Part shown: positions 1 to 14,772 of the stretch, piece after piece
Position numbering within the stretch: position 1 is the stretch's first letter
How the letters are laid out: the number at the start of each line of letters is the position of its first letter
Assembly (NCBI RefSeq): GCF_900105355.1
Contig: NZ_FNSC01000001.1
Coordinates: 2,294,001-2,358,000, forward strand
DNA from: Pseudomonas anguilliseptica
GTDB lineage: Bacteria; Pseudomonadota; Gammaproteobacteria; Pseudomonadales; Pseudomonadaceae
Direction: 5' to 3'
DNA length: 64,000 nucleotides
The notes under the pieces: generated by a model
Told to the model about the DNA's origin: nothing
The model's database searches: none
What the model saw: only the letters and a program-made list of their open reading frames with translations
Translations under genes and position numbers: made by a program

Positions 1-5716
<5,716 letters not shown>

Positions 5717-5724
<8 letters not shown>

Positions 5725-6736
5725 GAAAACTGCAGCCCGCATCGCGGTGATCGCCGATACTTCGCTGCAGCGCCATGTGCTGGAGCAGGCGTTGACCGGC
5801 AGTGGCTATCAGGTGGTGATGAATAGTGACCCGGCGCGCCTTGATCAGGAAACTTTGAACGCCTGCGAAACTGACCTGTGGCTGGTTGACCTGGCACAGT
5901 CGGAAGACTTGCCGCTGGTCGACAGCCTGATGGAAAGCGCCTCGGCTCCGGTGCTGTTTGGCGAAGGCCACGCACCTGAGCGTCACTCGGAAAATTACCC
6001 GCGCTGGGAGCGGCGTCTGTTTGGCAAACTGAAGAAGCTGGTCGGCGATCCTTCTCAGGCCGTCGGCCCTAGCCTGGAAGCCTTGCTGGCTGAAGCGCAG
6101 CGGCCGTCGCTTCTGGATCTTCCGGCCGCGCTGGCGGATACCCCGCTGGTAGCCGGCGAGCCGGCGCGTCAGGTGTGGTTGCTGGCGGCCTCCCTGGGTG
6201 GCCCAGCTGCTGTAAAAGCCTTTCTCGATGCCTTGCCGGGCGGTCTGCCGGTGGGCTTTGTCTATGCCCAGCATATCGATGCAAGTTTCGAGAGCGCGCT
6301 GCCGCAAGCAGTGGGACGCCACAGCCAGTGGCATGTGAATCCGGCGCGGCATGGCGACCCGGTGCGTTGCGGTGAAGTAGTCGTAGTGCCGATCAGTCAT
6401 GAACTGGGTTTCAGTGATGATGGCCAGATGCAGATTTCCGAGCGCGGCTGGCCTGAACCCTATAGTCCTTCGATCGATCAGATGATGCTTAATCTGGCCC
6501 AGCATTTTGGTGCGCTGAGCGGTGTAATCGCCTTCAGTGGCATGGGCAGCGACGGCAGTGCCGCAGCCGCCTATGTACGTCGCCAGGGCAGCGTGATCTG
6601 GACGCAGCGCGCGGACAGCTGCGCCAGCCCGAGTATGCCGGACAGCCTGCGTGAAGGCGGCTACAGCAGCTTCAGTGGTGATCCACGCGAGCTGGCCGAA
6701 GCGCTGGTCAATCACCTGGCCGAGCAGTGCCGATAA
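5717..6736 (+). CDS. chpB: ChpB, CheB-type protein-glutamate methylesterase
   Basis: A 339-residue protein that starts inside the end of chpA (8-bp overlap, suggesting coupled translation). The C-terminal half is a CheB methylesterase domain. The catalytic triad is readable as Ser159 (AASLGGPAA), His186 (YAQHID) and Asp279 (GMGSDGS). The N-terminal 120 residues look like a degenerate receiver: WLVDLAQSED sits where the phospho-acceptor would be. By family it removes methyl groups from the receptor PilJ in the Pil-Chp pathway. The position between chpA and chpC matches the order in P. aeruginosa. Confidence 0.92.
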
Positions 6737-6767
6737 TCCGGGGCTGTGCCCTGTACAGGAAATTTCC

Positions 6768-7238
6768 ATGAGCCAAGCCGTCGCCACGCAGAACAGCGCC
6801 AACAGCCTTGCCGGTCTGTTGATGCCGCTGACTGACCGTACTCTGCTGCTGCCCAACGTGGCGGTGGCCGAGCTGATCCCTTATCGCGCGCCACAGGTTA
6901 GTGAAGGCATGCCCAGCTGGTTCCTCGGGCAGATTGCCTGGCGTGATCTACGCCTGCCGCTGCTGTCGTTCGAAGCGGCATCGGATGGCCAGGTCAGCGT
7001 CAGCCCAGGCTCACGAGTGGCGGTGATCAACGCCCTCGGCGGCCGCCCAGCGGTTAAGTTTGTTGCCGTGCTGGTACAGGGCATTCCGCGCTCGATCAAG
7101 GTCGGTGCCGAGCTGGAGCGCGCCGATGTTGCCCTGTCGCCGTTGGAGCTGGATGCGGTGCAATTTGGCGAGGCGGTGCTGAGGATTCCGGACCTGGTTG
7201 GTCTGGAGCAGAAGCTGGCGGATGCCGGATTGATCTGA
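6768..7238 (+). CDS. chpC: ChpC, CheW-like adaptor of the Pil-Chp system
   Basis: A 156-residue CheW-fold protein. The ATG at 6768 is chosen because an AGGAAA ribosome-binding site precedes it; the longer upstream frame would run into chpB. The text shows the usual CheW pattern: LLMPLTDRTLLLPNVAVAELI near the N-terminus, then a PSWFLGQIAWRDLRLPLLSFE block. By family it links receptors to ChpA. It is the last gene of the operon and is followed directly by a terminator. The chpD and chpE genes that follow in P. aeruginosa are absent. Confidence 0.88.
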   Translation: MSQAVATQNSANSLAGLLMPLTDRTLLLPNVAVAELIPYRAPQVSEGMPSWFLGQIAWRDLRLPLLSFEAASDGQVSVSPGSRVAVINALGGRPAVKFVAVLVQGIPRSIKVGAELERADVALSPLELDAVQFGEAVLRIPDLVGLEQKLADAGLI

Positions 7239-7251
7239 CCGATGACAAACT

Positions 7252-7278
7252 AAAAAGCCCGCGTTAGCGGGCTTTTTT
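7252..7278. terminator. Bidirectional rho-independent terminator between chpC and rsmE
   Basis: The stem aaaagcccgc / gcgggctttt has a 4-nt loop (gtta) with A and T runs on either side. It sits between two convergent genes, so it can serve both strands. Confidence 0.9.
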
Positions 7279-7295
7279 ATGGCGCTGAAGTGGGC

Positions 7296-8015
7296 CTAGA
7301 AATCGCCCCACAACTGCTGCGCCACGCTTAGCGCCACTACCGGCGTGGTCTCCGTGCGCAGTACCCGGGGGCCGAGGCGCGCGGCGTGAAAACCCTGAGC
7401 TTTCGCCTGGCTTACTTCGTTGTCACTCAGGCCGCCTTCCGGGCCAATCAGAAAGGCCAGTGACTTAGGCTGCGGATGGCTGGCCCAGGGCTCGGCGACC
7501 GGGTGCAACACCAGCTTGAGGTCAGCTGAAACCTGCGTCAGCCAATCTGTAAGGCTGATGGGCGGGTGAATGATCGGCAGCACCGAGCGGCCGCATTGCT
7601 CGCAGGCGCTGATTGCCACTTGCCGCCAGTGCGCCATGCGCTTGTCGGCGCGTTCATCCTTGAGGCGCACTTCGCAGCGCTCACTGACAATAAGGCTGAT
7701 TTCGTTGGCACCCAGTTCGGTGGCTTTCTGAATTGCCCAATCCATGCGTTCGCCGCGCGACAGGCCCTGGCCCAAATGAGTATGCAGCGGTGATTCGATC
7801 TGGCCGGCAAAGGCTTCGCGCAACTCGACACGTACGCTTTTCTTGCCCACTTCGATCAGCTCGCCGCGGTACTCCTGGCCGCTGCCATCGAACAGCTGCA
7901 CCGCATCGCCCACGACATGCCGCAGCACGCGGCCGATGTAGTGGGCCTGGGCTTCCGGCAGCTCGTGCTGGCCGAGGGCGAGGGGGGCATCGATAAAGAA
8001 ACGGGATAGGCGCAT
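7296..8015 (-). CDS. rsmE: RsmE, 16S rRNA (uracil-1498-N3)-methyltransferase
   Basis: A 239-residue SPOUT-class methyltransferase that methylates U1498 of 16S rRNA with SAM. An N-terminal PUA-like part (MRLSRFFID, then AHYIGRVLRH) is followed by the trefoil-knot motifs FLIGPEGGLSDNEV (about 188-201) and LGPRVLRTETTPV (about 214-226). The frame is open a further 43 codons upstream, but the family begins at MRLSRFF, so the ATG at 8015 is used. It is convergent with chpC and lies downstream of bioA on the same strand, with a palindromic repeat in between. Confidence 0.93.
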   Translation of the reverse strand: MRLSRFFIDAPLALGQHELPEAQAHYIGRVLRHVVGDAVQLFDGSGQEYRGELIEVGKKSVRVELREAFAGQIESPLHTHLGQGLSRGERMDWAIQKATELGANEISLIVSERCEVRLKDERADKRMAHWRQVAISACEQCGRSVLPIIHPPISLTDWLTQVSADLKLVLHPVAEPWASHPQPKSLAFLIGPEGGLSDNEVSQAKAQGFHAARLGPRVLRTETTPVVALSVAQQLWGDF

Positions 8016-8078
8016 AAGAGGTGAACCTAGAATAAAGGCGCGAATTTTAGCCTTAGGGTGCGCCGTGCGCATGGATAT

Positions 8079-8155
8079 CCGTAGGGTGGATGACGCTCTT
8101 TTCATCCACCGTAATATCGCAATGGTGGATGGATAAAGCGTCATCCACCCTACGG
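8079..8155. repeat. Palindromic intergenic repeat, copy 1
   Basis: About 77 bp. The outer inverted repeat gtagggtggatgacgct / agcgtcatccaccctac is a perfect 17 bp, and inside it is a second pair catccacc / ggtggatg. It can fold into a long branched hairpin. The same family recurs at 15640-15716 and 40250-40322, each time between two co-directional genes. Confidence 0.88.
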
Positions 8156-8161
8156 CTGTAT

Positions 8162-9568
8162 TTAGCCCGGATCGCGAAAGCCGGGGTAGTTGGCATTGCC
8201 TTGCGCCACCCTGACCGAGGTGCGGGTGGCGATATCGATACCCTCGCTGGCCACCTCGGCGAGGAAGTCGATCTGCTCAGGGGTGATCACGTACGGTGGC
8301 AGGAAATACACCACGCTGCCCAGTGGCCGCAACAGTGCACCACGTTCCAGCGCATGCTGGAACACCTTGAGGCCGCGACGTTCCTGCCAGGGGTAGGCGG
8401 TCTTGCTGGGTTTGTCCTGAACCATCTCGATAGCCAGGGCCATACCGGTTTGCCGCACTTCGGCGACATGCGGATGGTCGGCCAGGTGCGCGGTGGCGCT
8501 GGCCATTCGCGCGGCCAGGGCCTTGTTGGCCTCGATTACATTGTCCTGTTCGAAGATGTCCAGGGTCGCCAGAGCCGCGGCACAGGCCAGCGGGTTGCCG
8601 GTGTAGCTGTGCGAGTGGAGGAAGGCGCGCAGGGTCGAGTAGTCGTCGTAGAACGCCTGGTACACCGCATCGGTGGTCAAACAGGCGGCCAGCGGCAGAT
8701 AGCCGCCGGTGAGGGCTTTGGACAGGCAGAGGAAATCCGGACGGATACCCGCCTGTTCGCAGGCGAACATCGTCCCGGCGCGGCCGAAGCCGACGGCGAT
8801 CTCGTCATGAATCAGGTGCACGCCATAGCGATCGCAGGCCTCGCGCAGCAACTTGAGATAGATCGGGTGATACATGCGCATGCCACCTGCGCCCTGGATC
8901 AGCGGCTCGACAATCACCGCCGCGACTTCATGGCTATGTTCGGCCAGGGTCTGTTCCATGGCCAGGAACATATTGCGCGAATGCTCTTCCCAACTCATGC
9001 CCTCGGGGCGGTGGTAGCAATCCGGGCTGGGCACCTTGATGGTGTCGAGCAGCAGCGCCTTGTAGGTGTCGGTAAACAGCGCCACATCGCCTACCGACAT
9101 CGCCGCGATGGTTTCGCCGTGGTAGCTGTTGGAGAGGGTAACGAAGCGCTTCTTCGCCGGTTGGCCGACATTGAGCCAGTAGTGAAAGCTCATTTTCAGT
9201 GCAACTTCGATGCAGGATGAGCCGTTGTCGGCGTAGAACACCCGGTTCAGGCCTGCGGGCGTCATCTTGACCAGGCGCTCGGACAGTTCGATCACCGGTT
9301 GATGGCTGAAGCCGGCGAGGATCACGTGTTCCAGCTGATCGACCTGATCCTTGATGCGCTGATTGATCCGCGGGTTGGCGTGGCCAAACACGTTGACCCA
9401 CCAGGAGCTGACAGCGTCGAGGTAGCGTTTGCCGTCGAAGTCCTCGAGCCACACGCCTTCGCCACGTTTGATCGGCACCAGCGGCAACTGCTCATGGTCC
9501 TTCATTTGCGTGCAGGGGTGCCAAAGCACGTTCAGGTCACGCTGCATCCACTGGTCATTCAGGCTCAT
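8162..9568 (-). CDS. bioA: BioA, adenosylmethionine-8-amino-7-oxononanoate aminotransferase
   Basis: A 468-residue class III PLP-dependent aminotransferase of biotin synthesis. It converts 7-keto-8-aminopelargonate to 7,8-diaminopelargonate with SAM as amino donor. The start MSLNDQWMQRDL at 9568 has a GAGGAAG site upstream and gives the usual family length (about 467). The PLP lysine is Lys284 in LSKALTGGY. WHPCTQMKDHE near the N-terminus and HDEIAVGFGRAGTMFACE are typical BioA blocks. It is a single gene away from the other bio genes, as in P. aeruginosa (PA0420). Confidence 0.95.
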   Translation of the reverse strand: MSLNDQWMQRDLNVLWHPCTQMKDHEQLPLVPIKRGEGVWLEDFDGKRYLDAVSSWWVNVFGHANPRINQRIKDQVDQLEHVILAGFSHQPVIELSERLVKMTPAGLNRVFYADNGSSCIEVALKMSFHYWLNVGQPAKKRFVTLSNSYHGETIAAMSVGDVALFTDTYKALLLDTIKVPSPDCYHRPEGMSWEEHSRNMFLAMEQTLAEHSHEVAAVIVEPLIQGAGGMRMYHPIYLKLLREACDRYGVHLIHDEIAVGFGRAGTMFACEQAGIRPDFLCLSKALTGGYLPLAACLTTDAVYQAFYDDYSTLRAFLHSHSYTGNPLACAAALATLDIFEQDNVIEANKALAARMASATAHLADHPHVAEVRQTGMALAIEMVQDKPSKTAYPWQERRGLKVFQHALERGALLRPLGSVVYFLPPYVITPEQIDFLAEVASEGIDIATRTSVRVAQGNANYPGFRDPG

Positions 9569-9868
9569 CGCTCTACTTCTTCCTCGGCTCGCAATCATCT
9601 GCACCAAGCCTATCAGAAGCACCGCAGCGGATGGACGGCACAACCAAGCTGATTACCCGCCGTCCGCTGATCCGCTCTATCGTGCCGTTTATAGCCTGGC
9701 GGCTGAACTTTGTCGGGTGTCGCGAGACTAATTTGCGCTGAGTTTGAGGAGTCAGCGACGCATCGTATTTCTCGATATTTCAAAGCGAAAAATTCCGCTT
9801 TTAGTCGATAGGTTTGTTGCTAGTCTTGCTCCACTCGCGGTTCTGGTTCTTCCTTCGGAAAGTTTTCA
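9569..9868. other. Intergenic region between divergent bioA and the cytochrome b561 gene
   Basis: Three hundred bases with no convincing gene. It must hold both promoters. A short palindrome, aaagcg...cgcttt, lies near 9782-9801, about 70 bp before the cytochrome b561 start. I recognise no known operator. Confidence 0.6.
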
Positions 9869-10414
9869 ATGCAATGGCGCAATAGTTCTTCTCACTACGG
9901 CCTGGTCAGCATCCTGCTGCACTGGCTGGTGGCGGTGGCCGTGTTCGGCCTGTTTGGCCTGGGTTACTGGATGGTCGGTCTGGATTACTACAGCAGCTGG
10001 CGCCAGACCGCACCTGATCTGCACAAGAGCATCGGCCTGGTGCTGTTTGCCGTGATGCTGGGGCGGGTGATTTGGCGCTGGTTCAGCCCGCCCCCGGCGA
10101 GTTTGCCCAACCACGGACGGATGACCCGTCTGGGCAGCAAGCTGGGCCACAGCTTTCTCTACCTGGGGCTGTTTGTGCTGATGATTTCCGGCTACCTGAT
10201 CTCTACGGCTGACGGTCGCGGTATTCCGGTATTCGGTTTATTTGAAGTGCCGGCCAGCCTGACAAGCATTCCTGATCAGGAAGATGTTGCCGGGCTGGTG
10301 CATGAATACCTGGCGTGGGCGCTGGTGATCTTTGCTGGCGTTCATGCCCTGGCTGCGTTGAAACACTACTTTATTGATCGCGACCGTACGCTGACGCGGA
10401 TGTTCGGTCGCTAG
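9869..10414 (+). CDS. Cytochrome b561 family membrane protein
   Basis: A 181-residue protein of the bacterial cytochrome b561 family (YodB-like), with four predicted membrane helices near residues 12-32, 50-68, 88-108 and 145-165. Candidate heme-ligand histidines lie at the helix ends: SHYGLVSILLHW, DLHKSIG, VHEYLAW and GVHALAALKHY. By family it is a di-heme inner-membrane electron carrier, possibly moving electrons from quinol or superoxide. It lies just upstream of a YceI gene, an association common in proteobacteria and seen in PAO1 (PA0422-PA0423). The two are probably co-transcribed. Confidence 0.88.
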   Translation: MQWRNSSSHYGLVSILLHWLVAVAVFGLFGLGYWMVGLDYYSSWRQTAPDLHKSIGLVLFAVMLGRVIWRWFSPPPASLPNHGRMTRLGSKLGHSFLYLGLFVLMISGYLISTADGRGIPVFGLFEVPASLTSIPDQEDVAGLVHEYLAWALVIFAGVHALAALKHYFIDRDRTLTRMFGR

Positions 10415-10474
10415 TTACCTTTGTTGTTTCCGGGGCTGGACTGGCCCTATCCCACACTCACAAGGAGCATGCCC

Positions 10475-11053
10475 ATGTTGAAGAAAACCCTCGTAGCCCT
10501 GGCGCTTGGTGGCGTATTGACCGGCGCTGGTCAGGCGATGGCGGCTGATTACGCCATCGACAAGCAAGGCCAGCACGCCTTCGTCAATTTCAAGATCAGC
10601 CATCTGGGCTACAGCTGGTTGTACGGTACGTTCAAGGACTTCGACGGCAGCTTCAGCTTCGACGCCGCCAAGCCGCAGGACAGCAAGGTCAATGTCACCC
10701 TGAACACCACCAGCGTCGACACCAACCACGCTGAGCGTGACAAGCACATCCGCAGCGGTGACTTCCTCAACGTCAGCAAACACCCGACGGCGACCTTCGC
10801 CTCCACATCGGTCAAATCCACCGGTGAAGGCACTGCCGATATCACTGGCGACCTGACCCTTAACGGCGTGACCAAGCCGGTGGTGATTGCCGCCAAGTTT
10901 ATCGGCGAAGGCAAGGACCCATGGGGCGGCTACCGTGCCGGCTTCGAAGGCAGTACCAAGCTGAAGCTGAAAGACTTCGATATCCAGAAAGACCTCGGCC
11001 CGGCTTCTCAAGACGTTGAACTGATCATCTCGGTTGAAGGCGTACGCAAGTAA
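10475..11053 (+). CDS. YceI family periplasmic isoprenoid-binding-like protein
   Basis: A 192-residue secreted protein. The signal peptide is [20 protein letters not shown], with cleavage after AMA. Its lipocalin-like beta-barrel body carries family blocks [18 protein letters not shown] and [11 protein letters not shown], then [12 protein letters not shown]. Two ATGs are possible (10469 and 10475). AAGGAG at 10462-10467 is 1 nt from the first and 7 nt from the second, so 10475 is used. It corresponds to PA0423 (PasP) by order. In PAO1 mexR and mexAB-oprM come next; here the gene is followed directly by a terminator and rhlE. Confidence 0.9.
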   Translation: MLKKTLVALALGGVLTGAGQAMAADYAIDKQGQHAFVNFKISHLGYSWLYGTFKDFDGSFSFDAAKPQDSKVNVTLNTTSVDTNHAERDKHIRSGDFLNVSKHPTATFASTSVKSTGEGTADITGDLTLNGVTKPVVIAAKFIGEGKDPWGGYRAGFEGSTKLKLKDFDIQKDLGPASQDVELIISVEGVRK

Positions 11054-11095
11054 GCCAGCCAGGCGGGACATAACCCGCCTGTTCAGACCTGCCAA

Positions 11096-11124
11096 CAAAA
11101 ACGCCGCCCAATGGGCGGCGTTTT
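11096..11124. terminator. Bidirectional terminator between yceI and rhlE
   Basis: The hairpin aaaacgccgccc / gggcggcgtttt has a 3-nt loop and A and T flanks, between convergent genes. Confidence 0.9.
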
Positions 11125-11141
11125 CGTGTACGGCTAGCTGA

Positions 11142-12989
11142 CTATGACTCTTCGCGGTTGCGCGTGAGCAGGGCCGGCTTTTCGCCACGCGGACGTGCAC
11201 TCGCCAATTCGTCGAGCTGCTCCGGCGTCGGGAAGCGGTCCAGGCGCGAGCCCTTGTGCACAATCACCGGTTGCTTGTCGCGCGGGCTTTTCACCGCCGC
11301 TTCCTGGCGTGGTAGCTCGTCACGGTTTAGCGAGGTGGTGCGGGTGTCGCGTGGTGGCCGTGCACGGCCGGAACCATTACGGCCCTGACCACCTTGGCCG
11401 CCAGCCCCAGCGCCCTGACGACGGCCTTGACCGCCAGCATTGGCGCCACCGCCATTGCTACGCGGCGGTTTGGCTGGGCGAGCGCCATTGCTAGCGCTCG
11501 GGCCTGAAGCAGGCGCACCGGGCCGACGGCCACGGTTCTGCTGCTTGTTCTGATTTGGGCTGACGTAGTCGACCCGGTTACCGAAGTTGTCGATCTCATC
11601 GTCGCGGAACTCGTCCGGCGCGCGGTCCGGAGGCAATGTGGGCACGGCTGGCGCGCTGGCGCGAGCTGAGTTGCGTGGCTGTTGCGAGCGGCCACCCTGT
11701 GGCTTGCGGTTGTTGTCGCGTCCGCTGTCCTTGCCTTTGTCCTTGCGCCCGCCGCCATGGCGTTCGCCCTCCGGCTTGGCGCCGCGTGGTTGGCGCGGTT
11801 TCTGCGGCTCGCGCACTTCCGGGCGCTCGGCCTCGACGGTGCTGGCATCGAAACCCAGCAAATCGCCATCCGGGATTTTCTGCTTGGTCATTCGTTCGAT
11901 GCCCTTGAGCAGCTTCTCCTCGTCCGGAGCAACCAGCGAGATCGCCTCACCGCTACGGCCGGCACGTCCGGTACGGCCGATACGGTGCACGTAGTCTTCT
12001 TCAACGTTGGGCAACTCGAAGTTGACCACGTGTGGCAGCTGGTCGATATCCAGGCCGCGAGCGGCGATATCGGTGGCGACCAGGATGCGCACCTTGTTCG
12101 CCTTGAAGTCGGCCAGGGCTTTGGTGCGGGCGTTCTGGCTCTTGTTGCCGTGAATCGCCACAGCCGGCAGGCCGTGTTTGTCCAGGTACTCGGCCAGGCG
12201 GTTGGCGCCGTGTTTGGTGCGGGTAAACACCAGTACTTGCTCCCATGCACCCTGAGTGATCAGGTGGGCGAGCAGGGCGCGTTTGTGGCTGGCAGCCAGG
12301 CGGAATACGCGCTGTTCGATGCGCTCGACCGTGGTGTTCGGCGGCGTGACTTCGATGCGCTCCGGGTTGTGCAGCAGCTTGCCGGCCAGGTCGGTGATGT
12401 CCTTGGAGAAGGTCGCCGAGAACAGCAGGTTCTGCCGCTGTGCGGGTAGCTTGGCGAGGACCTTCTTCACGTCATGGATAAAACCCATGTCGAGCATGCG
12501 GTCGGCTTCGTCGAGCACGAGGATTTCCACGTGCGACAGGTCGATGGCGCGCTGGTTGGCCAGGTCGAGCAGACGGCCGGGGCAGGCCACCAGCACGTCG
12601 ACGCCTTTGGCCAGGGCCTGGATCTGCGGGTTCATGCCAACGCCGCCGAAGATGCAGGCGCTGACGAATTTCAAATCGCGGGCATACAGCTTGAAGCTGT
12701 CATGCACCTGGGCGGCCAGTTCGCGGGTCGGGGTCAATACCAGGACGCGCGGTTGTTTTGGGCCGTGACGCTGTTCGCGATCCGGGTGACCGTTGGGGAA
12801 CAGTCGCTCGAGGATCGGCAGGGCAAAACCGCCTGTCTTACCTGTACCCGTCTGGGCCGCCACCATAAGGTCGCGACCTTGCAACGCGGCGGGGATGGCC
12901 CGCTGTTGCACCGGAGTGGGTTGGGTGTAGCCGGCGGATTCGACCGCACGGACTAAAGCCTCGGAGAGACCGAGGGAGGCAAAGGACAT
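11142..12989 (-). CDS. rhlE: RhlE-type DEAD-box ATP-dependent RNA helicase with long basic tail
   Basis: A 615-residue protein. The helicase core spans about 1-390: Q motif near 20-33, Walker [10 protein letters not shown] near 44-52, DEAD box VLDEADRML near 155-165, SAT motif LLFSATFS and motif [13 protein letters not shown]. The last 200 or so residues are low-complexity, rich in Arg, Gly, Gln and Pro, and probably bind RNA. By position it is the ortholog of PA0428 (RhlE2), which has a similar extended tail and acts in RNA turnover and cold adaptation. Confidence 0.92.
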   Translation of the reverse strand: MSFASLGLSEALVRAVESAGYTQPTPVQQRAIPAALQGRDLMVAAQTGTGKTGGFALPILERLFPNGHPDREQRHGPKQPRVLVLTPTRELAAQVHDSFKLYARDLKFVSACIFGGVGMNPQIQALAKGVDVLVACPGRLLDLANQRAIDLSHVEILVLDEADRMLDMGFIHDVKKVLAKLPAQRQNLLFSATFSKDITDLAGKLLHNPERIEVTPPNTTVERIEQRVFRLAASHKRALLAHLITQGAWEQVLVFTRTKHGANRLAEYLDKHGLPAVAIHGNKSQNARTKALADFKANKVRILVATDIAARGLDIDQLPHVVNFELPNVEEDYVHRIGRTGRAGRSGEAISLVAPDEEKLLKGIERMTKQKIPDGDLLGFDASTVEAERPEVREPQKPRQPRGAKPEGERHGGGRKDKGKDSGRDNNRKPQGGRSQQPRNSARASAPAVPTLPPDRAPDEFRDDEIDNFGNRVDYVSPNQNKQQNRGRRPGAPASGPSASNGARPAKPPRSNGGGANAGGQGRRQGAGAGGQGGQGRNGSGRARPPRDTRTTSLNRDELPRQEAAVKSPRDKQPVIVHKGSRLDRFPTPEQLDELASARPRGEKPALLTRNREES

Positions 12990-13176
12990 GTGTAATCCTG
13001 TCTAGTGAGGGCGTAGCCCTATGGGGTGTATTGCCTGGCTTGAATCACGCTTGGGGGCGCAATCCCGTCCGGTACTACTGGCCTCTGGGGGCTAGCATCC
13101 GGGCGCAAGCCTGGCGGGAAGGCCCGAGTATAACAGAGCGGCCGGTCTGTGCGAGCGTCTGCCTGCTCGGTGGTCA

Positions 13177-13205
13177 CGCGCCGTTGCCATGCCAGCAACG
13201 GCGCG
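13177..13205. terminator. GC-rich hairpin downstream of ppnN
   Basis: The stem cgcgccgttgc / gcaacggcgcg (11 bp) has a 7-nt loop. No T-run follows on either strand, so it is only a possible terminator or mRNA 3'-end stabiliser for ppnN. Confidence 0.45.
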
Positions 13206-13217
13206 CGTTTCACCGGT

Positions 13218-14591
13218 TCAGCTGGTCAATTTGTAGCAGGGTACATAGGCGCTGTTGCCGGGTAGTTTCATTCGGTGCTGATCGACGAAGGCCTGCAGCA
13301 ACTGGTCGAGCTGGAGCATGATGTCGCGCTCCCCGGTGATCTCGTAAGGGCCGTGCTGCTCGATCAGGCGGATGCCCTTGTCCTTGACGTTACCCGAAAC
13401 AATCCCGGAAAACGCCCGACGCAGGTTGGCGGCCAGCTCATGTACCGGTTGTTCGCGCGTCAGCTTGAGGCTGGCCATGTTGGCGTGGGTTGGTTCGAAC
13501 GGGTGCTGGAAGCTCTCATCGATCTTCAGCAGCCAGTTGAAGTGGAAGGCGTCGTTGTGTTCGCGGCGGAACTGTTTGACGGCCTTGATCCCTTCAGCCA
13601 TTTCCCGGGCGACCTGCTCGGGGTTGTCGATGATGATGCGATAGCGCTGCTGCGCCGCCTCACCCAGGGTTGCACCGATAAATTCATGCAGCTGCTCCAG
13701 GTACGCTGCGGCGCTGCGTGGCCCGGTCATGATCAGCGGGAAGGGTATGTTCTGGTTATCCGGGTGCATGAGGATACCGAGGAAATACAGCAGCTCCTCC
13801 GCTGTGCCCGCGCCGCCGGGGAAGATGATGATGCCGTGCCCAACGCGGACGAAGGCCTCCAGGCGCTTCTCGATATCCGGCAGGATCACCAGCTCGTTAA
13901 CGATCGGGTTGGGTGCTTCGGCGGCGATGATCCCGGGTTCGGTCAGCCCCAGATAACGGCCATGCACGTTGCGTTGTTTGGCGTGTGAGATGGTCGCGCC
14001 CTTCATCGGACCCTTCATTACGCCAGGGCCGCAACCGGTGCAGATATCCAGGCCGTGCAGGCCCAGCTCGTGGCCGACTTTCTTGGTGTATTTGTATTCT
14101 TCGGTACTGATCGAGTGGCCGCCCCAGCACACCACAATCTTCGGCTCGACGCCGGCGCGCAGGGTGTGGGCGTTGCGTAGCAGGTGGAAAACGTAATCGG
14201 TGATGCCCTGAGAGCTGCCAAAATCGATGCGCTGATTTTCCAGCTCGCTCTGCGTGTAGACGATGTCGCGCAGAGCGCTGAACAGCATTTCGCGGGTGCT
14301 GGCGATCATCTCTCCATCGACAAAGGCATCAGCCGGAGCGTTGAACAGCTCCAGGCGGATGCCGCGGTCCTGCTGCAGGATATTGATCTCGAAGTCTGGG
14401 TAGGCTTCCAGAATGGTCTTGGCGTTGTCGCTGTGCGAGCCGGTGTTGAGGATGGCCAGGGCGCATTGACGGAACAGCGCGTAGACGCTGCCGGAGCCGG
14501 TCTCGCGCAGTTGTTGCACTTCCCGCTGCGAGAGGGTTTCCAGGCTGCCTTTAGGGGTGACTGAGGCGTTGATGGTTTTTCTGCTGACCAT
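13218..14591 (-). CDS. ppnN: PpnN, pyrimidine/purine nucleotide 5'-monophosphate nucleosidase (LOG family)
   Basis: A 457-residue protein, matching E. coli PpnN/YgdH (454). By family it cleaves nucleotide monophosphates to base plus ribose-5-phosphate and is stimulated by (p)ppGpp. The LOG core is clear: GPGVMKGPMKGA, then the catalytic/nucleotide motif PGGAGTAEELLYF. N- and C-terminal extensions typical of the long bacterial form are present. It lies between rhlE and metF on the minus strand, each about 200 bp away, so it is probably transcribed alone. Confidence 0.9.
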   Translation of the reverse strand: MVSRKTINASVTPKGSLETLSQREVQQLRETGSGSVYALFRQCALAILNTGSHSDNAKTILEAYPDFEINILQQDRGIRLELFNAPADAFVDGEMIASTREMLFSALRDIVYTQSELENQRIDFGSSQGITDYVFHLLRNAHTLRAGVEPKIVVCWGGHSISTEEYKYTKKVGHELGLHGLDICTGCGPGVMKGPMKGATISHAKQRNVHGRYLGLTEPGIIAAEAPNPIVNELVILPDIEKRLEAFVRVGHGIIIFPGGAGTAEELLYFLGILMHPDNQNIPFPLIMTGPRSAAAYLEQLHEFIGATLGEAAQQRYRIIIDNPEQVAREMAEGIKAVKQFRREHNDAFHFNWLLKIDESFQHPFEPTHANMASLKLTREQPVHELAANLRRAFSGIVSGNVKDKGIRLIEQHGPYEITGERDIMLQLDQLLQAFVDQHRMKLPGNSAYVPCYKLTS

Positions 14592-14730
14592 TGAGCAACT
14601 CCATGGAGGTCTTGAGCTTCAAGCTATGCAGGGTTGACCTTGAGGTCAAGGTCGTCGTCGGTGTCGAGTCGCTGCAGGATATGTCTGAGGCAGGTCGCTC
14701 TGTTGAAGCCACAGAGGCGGAAAGATGATG

Positions 14731-14762
14731 TCGTCCATGGCACCAGCGGTACCATGGACGGG
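14731..14762. other. Hairpin at the 3' side of metF
   Basis: The inverted repeat cgtccatgg / ccatggacg has a 12-14-nt loop, just downstream of metF on the minus strand. There is no T-run. It may mark the 3' end of the ahcY-metF transcript. Confidence 0.4.
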
Positions 14763-14772
14763 GTTGTGTGCC

